From Orychophragmus violaceus (Eukaryota; Streptophyta; Magnoliopsida; Brassicales; Brassicaceae): a stretch of DNA of 64,000 nt. Of this stretch, positions 35,353 to 46,980 are shown piece by piece. A program made the translations under genes and the position numbers. The stretch is taken from assembly GCA_030180135.1 (NCBI GenBank), contig CM058232.1:61339330-61403329 (forward strand). Reading direction: 5' to 3'. Positions within the stretch are counted from its first letter, which is position 1, and each line of letters begins with the position of its first letter. Below the pieces are notes generated by a model, which made no database searches, was not told the origin of the DNA, and saw nothing but the letters and a program-made list of their open reading frames with translations.

Positions 35353-37493
35353 TGATACAGTAAATGAGCTATGTGGAGTGAATAACACGTGGAGGGTGGA
35401 AATTAGAAGATAGATTCAACGGTTGAGATCAACTGGAGTCCACAAGCGCAACAAAGAAGTTTTAAAACAGAGAAACATATGAGTTTATTCACTGATACGA
35501 AATTGTTGATCAAATTGTTAGCTTCTTCTCTCTCTATTCTCTCTGTAACGGAACTTGTTCATATGTTTCACTGAATCTATTCTTCTTCTTGATTCTTTGA
35601 ACTATGAAATGGAAATTGTTGTTTTAGGAACATCAATTTTCTTGTAACAAAGGTATCAGAGCCATTCGACTCTCGGATTCGATTGTAAGGAGCGATTACC
35701 AGTTTGTGCAATTGAAGACTCTATGAAGAACAAGATGCAGGACATAAACGATGCACAAATTGAGGCTCTCCTGGAAGGGATACGATTTCGATTAGGGCTA
35801 GGGAACAAGGAATCAACACCGGATCTTCAACGCGACGATCTTCAACAACTCCGGAAATGCTTGTTGCTGCACCAGACCCGATTGTGTTGTTCACAGAAGC
35901 TTTGGAGAGGTTTCAATCTACCATGAAGTCAGGGTTGGACGAGTTGAGGGAGGAGATCCGTGAGTTTAAAGATGCATTCTACGAAGATTGTGCTGAGATG
36001 ATTCAGGATATTATGAACGCCGAGTCTGAATCTGAACCAATTTCAGTGGTCAATCAGTGTTCGGAGCTAGTATCGGAATCAACGGAGACAGATAACTCTT
36101 GCATAAGGTGGTTGTTCTTCCCGCGGAATTGGAAAAGGAAACTGAGGAGATTAAAGAACTGATTTCAGAGTATCAGGTACCTATTTCTTTCTGGGAATTT
36201 AGACGTGGAGATACTCGGTTAGGAATTTATGGCATGGAACTGGTAGTTGCGAATGGATATCTCGCCACTAGGAATTTCCAGAAATCAACAAGTCGCACCA
36301 CATTATCTTGTGCATGCCAACTGTTCGATATAATGCTTCTAGAGGTAGGCAGAGAGAAGCACAAGACTGTGCAGAGACGAATACCAAAATCTTGGAAATT
36401 CAAGTATAAAATCAGGAAACAACGAGGGTTCAATGTTATTTTTGCTGGTGTGAAATATGTGACACTGCATGATGACAGAGTGGTAGAGCTAGGGGACTTA
36501 TATAGCAACTTTGTTTACATAAAGATGGATGATAGCTTGTCTGATGAGTTTGGTAACTATATTGGACCTTTCAGAGAGTGTGATTCCCTTGTGAGGAATA
36601 TGGAGAGCAGGTTAGAGATATTTGTTGTATCAGTTCATGTTGAAGGTGACACAAGCATGGAGCATTATGATGCGCATGCTGATATGGCATTGCAGACCAA
36701 CAAACCATTGTTACCAATTGAGACTGAGACCAATCCCGTTGTTGAACTAAGAAAGAAAATGCAGAAGCACGAGATGAGTAAAGTTTCTCAGCTTACTGAG
36801 TATCTGGCATTGGCAGCAGCTTTCCTAGGAGCCGATACACGTGAACAACATGGGGAAAACAACAACGAGCCGAAGGGAGTGCTCTCTGATTTTTTACAGT
36901 TGCAACGTGAATATTGGACACGTTTTAAACTCCAGGCAGAAGAAAGTGTGGATTGCATGGGACTGCATTCTGAATTTCCGTTCAAGATACTTTTGACAGA
37001 GGTTGAAACTTTGAAGCACCCGCACGAGAGATTTGACAAAGAGTGGGAGACATTGGACGATTCACCACATTCTTTGCTTCTCACCAACCAAATCTGGGAT
37101 CCTGGTGGAATTTGATATTCTTTACATCTGATACGCAACAAGTTGAGATATTTTTACTTCAACCATGAGGACATTGTTGCTTGGAAAGGGAGGATTTGAT
37201 ACAGTAAATGAGCTATGTGGAGTGAATAACACGTGGAGGGTGGAAATTAGAAGATATATTCAACGGTTGAGATCAACTGGAGTCCACAAGCGCAACAAAT
37301 AAGCTTTAAAACAGAGAAACATATGAGTTCATTCATTGATACAAAATTTTTGATCAAATTGTTAGCTTCTTCTCTCTCTATTCTCTCTGTAACGGAACTT
37401 GTTCATATGTTTCCTAGAATCTATTCTTCTTCTTGATTCTTTGAACTATGAATTGGAAATTGTTGTTTTAGGAACATCAATTTTCTTGTAACA
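35353..37493 (+). mobile_element. short non-autonomous LTR retrotransposon
   Basis: Two 297-bp LTRs (35353-35649 and 37197-37493; TGATACAGTAAATG ... CTTGTAACA, about eleven differences by eye) are flanked by TCAAA duplications (35348-35352 and 37494-37498). The primer site AGGTATCAGAGCC (tRNA-iMet type) follows the 5' LTR and a purine tract GGAAAGGGAGGATT precedes the 3' LTR. The 1.5-kb interior encodes an unrecognised protein and no polymerase. It is structurally complete but must borrow enzymes. Confidence 0.9.
35723..37115 (+). CDS. unrecognised protein of the short LTR element
   Basis: The main frame, 36099-37115, is 338 codons long. Frames 35723-35926 and 35857-36162 upstream look like the same protein displaced by frameshifts: residues such as FTEALERFQSTMKSGLDELR (helical) lead to SESTETDNSC and, one frame on, VVVLPAELEKETEEIKELIS. 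The protein is about a quarter charged, with a basic centre (KFKYKIRKQRG) and helical C-terminal half; no zinc knuckle, DTG/DSG protease, RT or integrase motif is visible. Its position between primer site and polypurine tract suggests a Gag-like role or a captured host gene; both are inference. The frame breaks near 35860 and 36105 suggest it may be a pseudogene. Confidence 0.55.
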
Positions 37494-37522
37494 TCAAACG
37501 AGTAATAAAGGGCTTTGAATAG

Positions 37523-38080
37523 TGTTGATTCACAAAATCAAAAAATAATCAATTTTTTAAAATTTATTAGTAAATTAGGGACTTGGATATGAGAATAAAC
37601 TAGAATTAGAAAGCAAGAACGGTTAGACCGAAAAATTTAGTCTTTATTGAGAATACGAGTCGGAATCGATTGAATAATCGCTAGCTCTTAGGGTTTTTTG
37701 AGTGCAAGTGTATATGTTTCGACTTAGTCTTTTCCCGCGCAGGAGAAGGATATTTATATCAGAGGATCTAGGGTTTTGCCATATATTCCCTCTGATATTT
37801 TTTTACAAAATAATAAGGAAAATAATTAGAATATTTTTTAAAAATATTCTTGCTTATCTCTTTCAAGGAAAATAATTAGAATAATTAGAATATTTAACAT
37901 TTATCTTCCTTTCCTATGCAGGTCAGCGGAGACGTGTCCAAGATGCATTTACGTTTGCCGAGCTGCCTCGTCGTTGGCGGGCTCCGCCTTGTTGGTTCCC
38001 CATCTCTTCTGAGCCGAATCTCTGCTGGATATCTTTGTTATTGGGCCGGACCTTAGAGGGTGCTAAATACACCTCTAACA
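37523..38080 (-). repeat. 3' LTR of Tat-B (left)
   Basis: 558 bp; pairs with 44722-45253. The difference from the right copy includes a short extra stretch near 37555 and a partial duplication of AATAATTAGAATA near 37870. Confidence 0.88.
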
Positions 38081-38476
38081 GTAAGCCCCCCCAGTTCGTC
38101 GCACCGGGTGATGCTTAGGTCGGCGGATTGGTTTACGACTCCGATTCAATAACCGAGATGTCGTGAGCCGAGATTCAATTCAGATCGATTTACCTCCTTC
38201 CACATGTCTCCTCACTGTGCTGCGTGTTTAGGACGCTTCTTCTTCATCCAACCGTGTGAGGACACATGTTCTGGGAAGTTCTAGGGTCGCGTCAGCTGAG
38301 AGGTAGAGTTGCGTCTCTCGGAAGACTCCCACTTCGTTGTTTCTATAATTATCGCTTCTTCTCTTTACTTCTCGCCATTTCGCCCACCAGAAGTAAAATT
38401 CAGGTATCCCTCCTTCTGAACCTTTCTGATCTTCTCTTTTTATATCCTTTCTTCCTTTGTAAAAGTTCCTGCCGAT

Positions 38477-40951
38477 ATGCGTATCCGCGCCGAGTCTAAT
38501 GAAAACTTTGCCAGTATTGTGAGTGCGGGTGCTTTCGAAGGGGAAAACATCCCTTCCTCTTCTCCGCGTAGCTCGGGCTCTGTCAATCTTAGTCAGGATC
38601 TGTCTCAAAGGCATTCTGCATCCCTCCGGGATGATGCAACCGACCATGCAGATGAACACGTTCCTCTTATGCTGAGAGTGGCCTTCACAGGCCGAGGTAA
38701 GGAACAGGTTTCCCGGAAAAAAAGGCGGAACAAGCATCTTCCTGTCGATTGGCAGATGACTTCGGTGTTTTTCCGACGTCCTCTACTGAAGAGTCTATGG
38801 CTTTGTTGAAAGCCCTTCCTGGATGCGGAAGTGTCGAGGTTCTTTTGCTTTCAGCTTCACAGCGTCCTTGGAACGCTCTTCCGAACTTCGCTTGTCTCTA
38901 CGAGTCTTTCTTTCATATTGGCGGAAGTGTTGGTTGACTTCTGCGCGAAGTTCAAGATTGCTTTTACGCATCTCAACCTTGCTGGCATTATTAATTTAAC
39001 CGGTCTCCTCGAGCTCAGTGCGCCTCTCGAAATTCCGCTAACAGCCGAGCTATTTGAATGCTTTGGCCAACTAAACATTCCGACGAAGAGGCCGGAGTGG
39101 ATTAAAGTTAATCTTCGTCCACAGTATAATTTTCGAACTGGCGTTAAGTACAGTATGACTCATGACTGGTAGAGGAGATACTTCTTCGTCCAGATCGACG
39201 AGTATTCATTCCCTGATCCTGCAGCCTTGGTCATTAATGAGTGGAACCTCTCCGTTGGTAGTTGACCGATCGGTTAGATGCCAGTGTTCTTTTCCGTTGT
39301 TGATCCTTATCGCGGGTTTTCTCATTTTTGCACCTCGCCTCAATCCAAAGCTTCTCAATAAGGAATTCTTGAACGACTCCGGGAAGAAGTTTTCTGAGCT
39401 CGGCTAGCAGATTTGGCCCGAAAATGAAGGATCCAAGAAAACTAGTGAGTTCGTCGATATTTCGCGATTCGACTTATCTTATTGCTTTCGTTCTTATGGA
39501 TTATTTTTGCAGCGTCCCAAACAGCGAAGAAAATGGGGAAGGCGAGGAAAGCCATCCCGAGTATGGTGGTTCATCCGAAGAAGACTTCGAAATCTTCCAA
39601 TGTTAATCGACTAGATGGTTCCAGCCGTCCTTCGGCCGCTAAGCCAGTCTCTCCCAGATCGCAATCCAGGAGAGGGGAGAAACGGACCTCCGATGATGCC
39701 GGTAAGAAAAGGGCTGAGGAGTCAAAAAAGCATTCGTCCGAGATGCGGTCTAAGAAGACGGCTCATTGTGCCGATGCCTCGAAGAAGAAAGACGGTAATT
39801 CTCACGCTGAGGAAGAGATGAGGAGACGTCGATCCCGCTGCTCCGGAGGAGCTCGAAGTCGGGTTCTGCTGAGGTACCTCCTTTGTCTGACAAAGAAGCT
39901 CTTCCTTCTTCCCCCACTCAGCGAGTTTTGACCTCTGGTCCTCCCGAGACGTCGGCATTCCCTGCTGGGCGAGGAAGAGGCCTTCCGAGGCCGTCAGTTA
40001 TTATGGCGGTTTGGACCCAAGAAAAACGTCTGAGGGTAGGGAATACTTCCGAGAGTTGGAAGAATAGGTCATTTCCTCTTCAGGGAGAGAAGCTGAAGAA
40101 CCCGAGCGAGTATTACTGCGGGGAGGTGCTTTGGAATATCTCCTTCGAGGCTATCCCGCATTGCCCGGTGAACGAAATGTACAAGCCGAACGTCTACCAC
40201 GGTATCTCGAAGTTTTTCCTCGATGTGAGTACCCGTGTCTAACTTCTAGTGGTTTCTTTAATTTTTGTTTTAACTCTTATTGTCTTTTTAGGGAGCCTCG
40301 CTGATGAATTCATACATCTTTGATATGAATCGTCAGCTGCACTCGCGGGCTGCCGAGCTTGCTCAGAAGACGAGAAAGCTGGAGAAGCTTAAACTTGGGG
40401 CCAAGCTTCTCCGAATAAGCGAAGAGAATTTGAAGAATAAAGTTGCTACTTCCTATGAGCACGTCAAGCTGCTTGCGAATCGCAACCAAGAGCTCGCGGC
40501 GTACAAAGAGACTTTCTTTGACGAGCTGGTGCAAGAAAAGCTTCTCCGCGTTGAGGAGGTATCCAAAGAACGGAACGTCTCGTCGATGGAGGTCAGCGAA
40601 CTCATAAACGGTCGCAAGGTTCTGACTAAGAAGTACGATTTTCGTCTTCAGGAGTTGAAGGAAGCGTTTGCCTTGAAAGATTCTGAAAGCAACGCGTATA
40701 TGAACCTCAGCCAATATTCTGGGACTTTGGAATACCTCCGGTTGCTTCGAGATGAGAGGGGAGTGGTCGTTTCCGACGAGGTTTTAGAGGAGCTTGTCGT
40801 AGAGAAGGAGAGGTCGGATAAGAGGATCGCTAAGATCAATGCTCCCGATTTTATCGAAGAGTTCTTTGTGGTCTCTCCGGTTCCGATGAGGGTTCGCAAC
40901 TATAATCCTCCTTCTCCTCGCCCCTTTCAGCCTCCGTATGTTGATCGATAG
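38477..40951 (+). pseudogene. Tat-B antisense gene (Transposase_28-like)
   Basis: Segments in order: a Ser-rich start (38477-38809, ending KKRRNKHLPVDW), a conserved domain spread over two frames (RPWNALPNFACLYESFF at about 38860; LNIPTKRPEWIKVN and RRYFFVQIDEYSFPDPAALV at 39085-39225), a Lys/Arg-rich segment (39482-39840), a segment with NPSEYYCGEVLWNISFEAIP (about 40095-40170), and a 215-codon coiled coil (40304-40951, RKLEKLKLGAKLLRISEENL). The domain resembles Pfam Transposase_28, 'putative gypsy type transposon'. It runs opposite to gag. Frames are broken or need introns (TTTTTAG at about 40285 is a plausible acceptor). Function unknown. Confidence 0.65.
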
Positions 40952-41519
40952 GTAGATGATGTGGCCTTACTCGATGAGTTCGGCACTAACGCGAATGTGA
41001 TGTCGGTGGAGGTGATCGAGACTCTGAAGAGTCATGAGGGCGCGCAGCTCGAGGTAACGGAAACTTCCTCGTCATTGCATGCGGTAGTGCCTCCCTCGTC
41101 GTTGGATGCTCCTCTGGTCGAGTTAACCCAAGATATTCCTCCGCCTGTTTAGGCTGTATTTTTTTCTTTCCGGGGTGGTTTAGTCCCCCCTTTTGTAAGA
41201 CTATTGTGGGGGTAACGATGTTTCCCCTTTTTGTAAGACTTTTGTGGGGTGACGAGGTCCCCTATTTTTTTTGAATGGAGTTTAAGGCGGAGTTTTTCTC
41301 GCCCTTGCTAATTTTGTTGCTTTATGGGCGAGTTACCTTTCGCTTTTGGTTTATGAGTTTGTCTTATCTTTCGCCAATGTGGTCTGAGGAGACTCTATTA
41401 TCGTACGATCGAGGTACCGAATTATTATTTTCTCGTCTCCAAACCTCTTTTAGGGAGGGTTTCGATGTTGTAGGTCGGAGCTTAACTCCATTCAGTTGTT
41501 TATTCTTGAAGATATAATT

Positions 41520-41960
41520 TGTACCTTAACGAATAAGGGTTTTATTTTCAATGAGTGAAGACTCGGTTTTTAATTCATCGAGCGTGGCTCGGTAAAAAAT
41601 TTTTATACCTTGAATAAGGGTTCCGTCGAGTGAACACTCGGTTTTGATTCTTCGAGCTGAGCTCGATATTTTTTTTTGTACCTTGGATAAGGTTTTCATC
41701 GAGTGAAGACTCGGTTTTGATTCTTCGAGCTGAGCTCGGTATTTTTTTTGTACCTTGAATAAGGGTTTCATCGAGTGAAGACTCGGTTTTGATTCTTTGA
41801 GTTGGGCTCGGTATTTTTTTGTACCTTGAATAAGGGTTTCATAGAGTGAAGACTCGATTTTGATTCTTCGAGCTGGCTTGGTATTTTTTTGTACCTTGAA
41901 TAAGGGTTTCATCGAGTGAAGACTCGGTTTTGATTCTTCGAGCTGAGCTCAGTATTTTTG
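41520..41960. repeat. about 70-bp minisatellite, six copies
   Basis: The unit carries TACCTTGAATAAGGGTTTCA, TCGAGTGAAGACTCGG and TTCTTCGAGCTGAGCTCGGT, with copies starting at about 41521, 41607, 41680, 41751, 41822 and 41892. Each unit has two short inverted repeats. The 128-codon minus frame across it (41526-41912) is a translation of the repeat. It lies in the 3' spacer of Tat-B. Confidence 0.85.
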
Positions 41961-42348
41961 TTCCTAACTCGGGATTGGCTATGCGAGGCAGGTCGGCTTA
42001 CTTAGTCCGTCTGAGTTAGGTTGCAGGTGTGATTCCCGGCTTTTCCTTCTGCCAATCCGACTTTAAGATTTTAATCTTTGTCGTTTGGGAAAGGCAATAG
42101 ATCTTGCATGTTTGTGCGGATAAGATTTAAACCGAGTATCCCGTTAGGATGTCGGCGAGACAAGATTTTGTTTTAACAAAATTCTTTCCTTATTGATTTA
42201 CGACTGCACTCTGGGTAGAGTTGCCTACGTACCTCGAAGACGAGGATCAAGTCGTTCGTAGTTCATATTACATAGGGTAATATCTTCTTCTTTTTTTTGA
42301 CTGGGAAAAAATGTAAAGTAGCTCGGCTGCTTGAGTCTAAGCTTGATT

Positions 42349-44461
42349 TTACCGAGGTGTATCTCCTTCAGATGCCCTTCCTCCGATGGGTGGTCCTGGT
42401 ATGATTCTTCTCTTTCCTTTTGGCTCAGAGAGGTGGCGAAGCCTTCGTTCGCTTATGAAGCACATCCTCGACGTGGTTTGATCTCTCCTTAGCGTGTGTA
42501 TCCCGTTCGGGGTTGGGAACTTAACGCATTGGTGGTACGTCGAGACGACCGCTTTCACAGCGTGTAGCCAGGGTGTTCCTAAGATGGCTGGTTTATCAAT
42601 GATGACAAACTTCTTCATTATCGCTATCCCGCCGACATAGATAGGGAGTTTGAACGTTCCTATAGTCATAGTCTGGTCACCATCGACGGTTAGTGGTTGC
42701 ACCTTTGGCTTGACACGTAGGTTTTTGAACTATGCCTTCGCTAGAGCTTCTTTAAAGATTACGTCGACCGAGCTTCCGGTGTCAATGAGTATGCGGGAAA
42801 TCTTGCAATCTCCAATCACGATCTCGACCACCAGGGGATCGTTATGCGGCGTGTCTACCCCAATTGCGTCGGCTTCAGTAAATGATAGCGGTATGCCTTA
42901 ATCGATACGGAGCGGGTTGCGCTTGGTTGTTGTTGCTTTTCGACCGTATTCTTTTATAGATCGCACTGAATCCGAACACAGTTGTAGTCCGCCCATTATC
43001 ATGTTGATTCTCCGACGAGGTTGTGGGGCAGCTCGCGCCTCATCATCATGGTCCCGGGGGCGCCTGTTGGGCTCTGTTTTCTGAGGTCGCTCTTCCGGTT
43101 CTTCCCGGGGAGCTTCCTCTTGGTTATCTTGTCTGTTATTGCCGCTTTTGGGTCGTCAGTCACTTCGCTCGGAATTGACTATTTTCCCTTTCCGGTATTG
43201 ATCCAGCAAGTATTCAGCTAAGTTCTGACATTACGCGGTATCATGGGAGTGTTTCTTGTGGTATTCGCAGTATGGTCGGTCGTCGTCAAATTCTTCTGAG
43301 CGTGGTTGGTTCCGAACGAACTTGTTCCATCCTGGGGAAGCGTTTGTAATGGCAAAAGTTTTGCTGCCACTGTTCTGAGAATCAGTTTTTGACTTCTCTT
43401 TTCCAACATAGGCTTTTTTAGCTGACCCGGACTGCTTCTTAGAGAATATCGCATCTTCTTCTTCCAGTTCGATGAACGCCACCGCTCTGTGTAGCGCATC
43501 TTCCAGAGATGTGGGTTTGTTGAGTTTTAGGTCCGTTCTGAAAGCCGAACGATGGAGTAGTCCTTTCCGAAGTGCTCCTCTAGCCGCGCTGTCATCCACG
43601 TTTATTTTGGACACGACTTCCTTGAATAGATCGATAAAGTCCTTCAGTGGCTCGTCTTGTCTTTGTTCGAGGTCCCATAGGTCGGCATCCGTGGATTCAG
43701 GCGTTATGTAGAGCGCGTAATGCTTTAGGAATAGTTCTGAGGGCTCCTCTGTCGATTGACCCTGTTTTGAGCCGCGAGAACCAGGTAAGAGCCATCCCCC
43801 TGAGGTTCTCTACAAAGTGTTGGCAGTATCCGGGGTCCCTCTCCTCGTTGGTGAATCGGTTGCGGCTCATCGCTATCATGAAGGCGGTCATGAACTGGCT
43901 GGGGTCGGCTTTCCCTTCGTCGAAAGGAAACTTGACCTTCTCGATACGCGGGATCCTCGCGTTCATGATCCGAGCTGTGTAGGGTGTCTGCTGCACTTGT
44001 TCTAAGACGCGACCGAGATCTGGAGCCGAACTTGCTACGCGGTGAACTTTGGAGCTCAGTTCTTGGATTTGTCTTAGTATAGCCGCGAGCTGGTCGTCGG
44101 GTACATGCGTCGAGTTGATCGGGGTTGATGTGCTTCTAGTTGGGTTGACTGTCGATCCTACGGTCCTTCGAGGTACTTCAGGGAAAAGACGTTTGCTGAT
44201 CGGTGGTGCTCCGTCCGGGGTCCGCTCCACTGTGGGTGTGCCTTGGCGCCTTTGCAAACTTTCTTGGAGCAAATTCTGCTGGTTAGCTATTGCGGTGATG
44301 CGTTCGTTTGCAGTTTTGTCCAGGTTTTCAACTCGGTTCAGCAGCGTGCGAAGCATCTCCGTTGTGGTCGGATTTCCGATCCTGCTGGTAGGTATCACGG
44401 TGTTCATGCGCACCGACCTTGGTGGTGGTTCTATGTTGCCTATTGTGTGCGCCGGCCTCAC
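42349..44461 (-). pseudogene. Tat-B gag-protease
   Basis: The minus frame 44461-43697 (254 codons) contains the Gag core FVENLRGMALTWFSRLK. A frameshift near 43750 moves the sequence into 43614-43231 (FKEVVSKINVDDSAARGALR), with a zinc-binding CEYHKKHSHDTA, a stop, then C. The aspartic protease motif LIDTGSSVDVIF lies at about 42755-42790, followed by the 42702-42349 frame (KKFVIIDKPA). Domain order and motifs match Tat-A's gag-protease. The enzyme genes that normally follow are absent. Confidence 0.8.
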
Positions 44462-44721
44462 CGTAGGTACGGTCGGGGCGCTTGAACTCCCTGATGGTGG
44501 TGCATCATCATGCGGCCCTGAGTTTGACGCGTTGCGTGCTCCGTCGCCTTGCTGGGGTGGGTCAGATTGGTTCCCTTTTCCTCCTGTCGCGGCGTTGGTG
44601 ACATCGCCTGCATCGTTCGTTCCTCATGTTTCTTGCGACAAATTAAAGGTGGTGATTCATTCATTGCTAGTCTCTTCTTTGGTTAATCAAAATATCCAAA
44701 GTCCCCACAGACGGCGCCAAT

Positions 44722-45253
44722 TGTTGATTCACAAAATCAAACAATTTGTTTAACTCGATTAGTAAATTAGGGACTTGGATATGAGATTAAACTAGAATTA
44801 GAAAGCAAGAACGGTTAGACCATCTAGTCTTTATTGAGAATACGAGCCGGAATCGATTGAATAATCGCTAGCTCTTAGGGTTTTTTGAGTGCAAGTGTAT
44901 ATGTTTCGACTTAGTCTTTTCCCGCGCAGGGGAAAAATATTTATATCAGAGGAGTTAGGGTTTTGCCTTAGATTCCCTCTGATATTCTTTACAAAATAAT
45001 AAGGAAAATAATTAGAATATTTCCTAAAGATATTTTTCCTTATCTCTTTCAAGATAAATGTCAATTTAACATTTATCTTCCTTTCCTATGAAAGTCGGCG
45101 GAGATGTGTCCGAACTGCATTTATGTTTGCCAAGCTGCCTCGTCGTTGGCGAGCTCTGCCTTGTTAGTTCCCCATCTCTTCTGGACCGAATCTCTGATGT
45201 ATATCTCTGTTATTAGGCCAGACTTTAAAGAGGTGCTAAACACACCTCTAACA
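44722..45253 (-). repeat. 5' LTR of Tat-B (right)
   Basis: 532 bp, next to the primer site at its left edge; followed by the AATAG duplication. Confidence 0.9.
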
Positions 45254-46980
45254 AATAGTAGCAACTGAATCCATCAAAATAAACATCATCAAATGCCAAA
45301 TTAAGAGGGGGTAAATAGAGACATTAAAAAAAGATTTTGTACACATATAGTCGACTAATTTCTTTACTAGATTCCCAGTTGTTATGTTATCTTAATTTTT
45401 GTAAAAAGTCTCCACAATCATCAATATTAAAATACATTTGCCTCCATTATTCTCTAGATTCTCACTCGCATAGCTAACTTCGTTCACTATATAAAACTCT
45501 TGTATAAATGCAAAAAAAAAAACTTAATTTTTTTTGTATCCTCAAACGAATCTTCTTATATTCTATTTACAAATTTTGATAGTTATAGTTTCTACTACAA
45601 TAAATCTATCACAGTTACACATAGCAATGTTATGTGCTCATTACGCGGTAAATGAGCGCCTAGTACCTGACCATTTATGCGGGAACCTAGGCGTTATCTA
45701 TGCGGATGAAATATTGTATATATATATATATATATAGATATCAATATATAACTGATAAATAGATTTTTTTGGTTCCTAGACAATCAATTTATCAAACCTT
45801 TATACATGTGGATGTAGTGTTTGTTGTATCAATCCAAAAAGACAAAAAGAACAACACACTAGGAATATAATTAACTACTTAATCTAACCAAAATTTAAAA
45901 ATGAAATAATACTAACAATCCTAATGATAATTGAAAGCAAGAAAATAAGAAAAGAAAGAAAATAAGAAAAATCAAAAAAGTGAACGGACGAAAATGCAAG
46001 AAGACTAAGCCTTTGGGTTTAGGTAATTTATTTGGATGATCAAATGCTAATCTATGTTGATACACAGATAATCACCTGGTCTAATCTTAGTCAAAGCTTA
46101 GCCGCGGACTATGTTGAGATGTGTCCAGTAAATCGACCAAATATAGTTCAAACTCCTTGAAACCACCTCCACCAGAAATATAACTCAATTTCCCATACTT
46201 TCATTTGAAGTCCTGAAGCTAAATATCTAGGGAAAGCTTCATATGACACGATATTTCAAGAAAACCAGTTTGATCACATCACCATTTCACCCATTGTCTC
46301 TTTGAAACTCCAAATTGCTTCAAAAACTCTCCTCATGCTACATGGATGAACTCCAAGCTTCAATAACACTTCAAAGTACCTATAAAGATTCAATAATGGC
46401 CAAAATATGAAAAACTCTAATCTAGATACACTAAGTCCTAAATGAGTGATTTCCTAATGAAAATGCCTAAGAATGAATGCAAATGCAAGAGAACCATGCA
46501 AATTAGGATGCTAAAATATGGACTCATCAATAATAAATTATAAATAAAATATATCAAACATGTATATTTTTTAGTTAAAAATATAGTTGTAAAAATAAAA
46601 TTTAATAATCTTATGTAATATATCAAAATATAGGTTTGTATATATAAATAAATTTATATTAGAAATAAATAGAAAATTATAATTTTCTAAAAATTTAAAG
46701 TAAATAAATGTATAGTGTATATATTTATTATTTATTATCAACATAATTTAGTTTAGTATATTTAAATCGTTGTTGTAAATTTTTATAATATATATAATTA
46801 TTATTTTAGGTTTTTTTAGTAAAATGGCTGCATAGAATCCGTCAAGGCACCCACCTAAACCGCCTAAACGGTATTAAGAATCCATATTTTATAAACCATC
46901 TAAATTACCGTATAACGTCAAATCGAAAAGTTTGATCACCTCTTAGCGCCTCTAGAGTGCATTTTATAAACACAGGATAT
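45254..46980. other. copy II of older duplicated unit; Athila-like non-coding remnant
   Basis: No intact gene. 45254-45510 matches 18420-18646; 45750-46020 matches 33105-33160 and 33765-33920. Bases about 46080-46530 (AAACTCTCCTCATGCTAC, ATGCTAAAATATGGACTCAT) resemble non-coding parts of Athila-type gypsy elements. CGCCTA-containing pieces at about 45655-45695 and 46850-46960 look like decayed hAT ends of the 33160 type. Confidence 0.45.

Larger units (their letters stand above)
37523..45253 (-). mobile_element. non-autonomous Tat-like gypsy element (Tat-B)
   Basis: LTRs 37523-38080 and 44722-45253 (TGTTGATTCAC ... CTAACA) with exact AATAG duplications (37518-37522 and 45254-45258). The primer site (minus TTGGCGCCGTCTGTGGGG, about 44703-44721) adjoins the right LTR and the purine tract (complement of 38081-38092) adjoins the left, so the element reads on the minus strand. 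Interior: gag-protease on minus (44461 down to 42349), a 70-bp minisatellite, and an antisense gene on plus (38477-40951). No RT or integrase. Length 7.7 kb. Confidence 0.9.

Noticed and set aside
41526..41912. 128-codon minus-strand frame
   Set aside because: It is the translation of six copies of the 70-bp minisatellite.
45640..46970. A further complete hAT element with CGCCTA ends
   Set aside because: Short CGCCTA pieces are present, but no terminal repeats with an 8-bp duplication could be paired.
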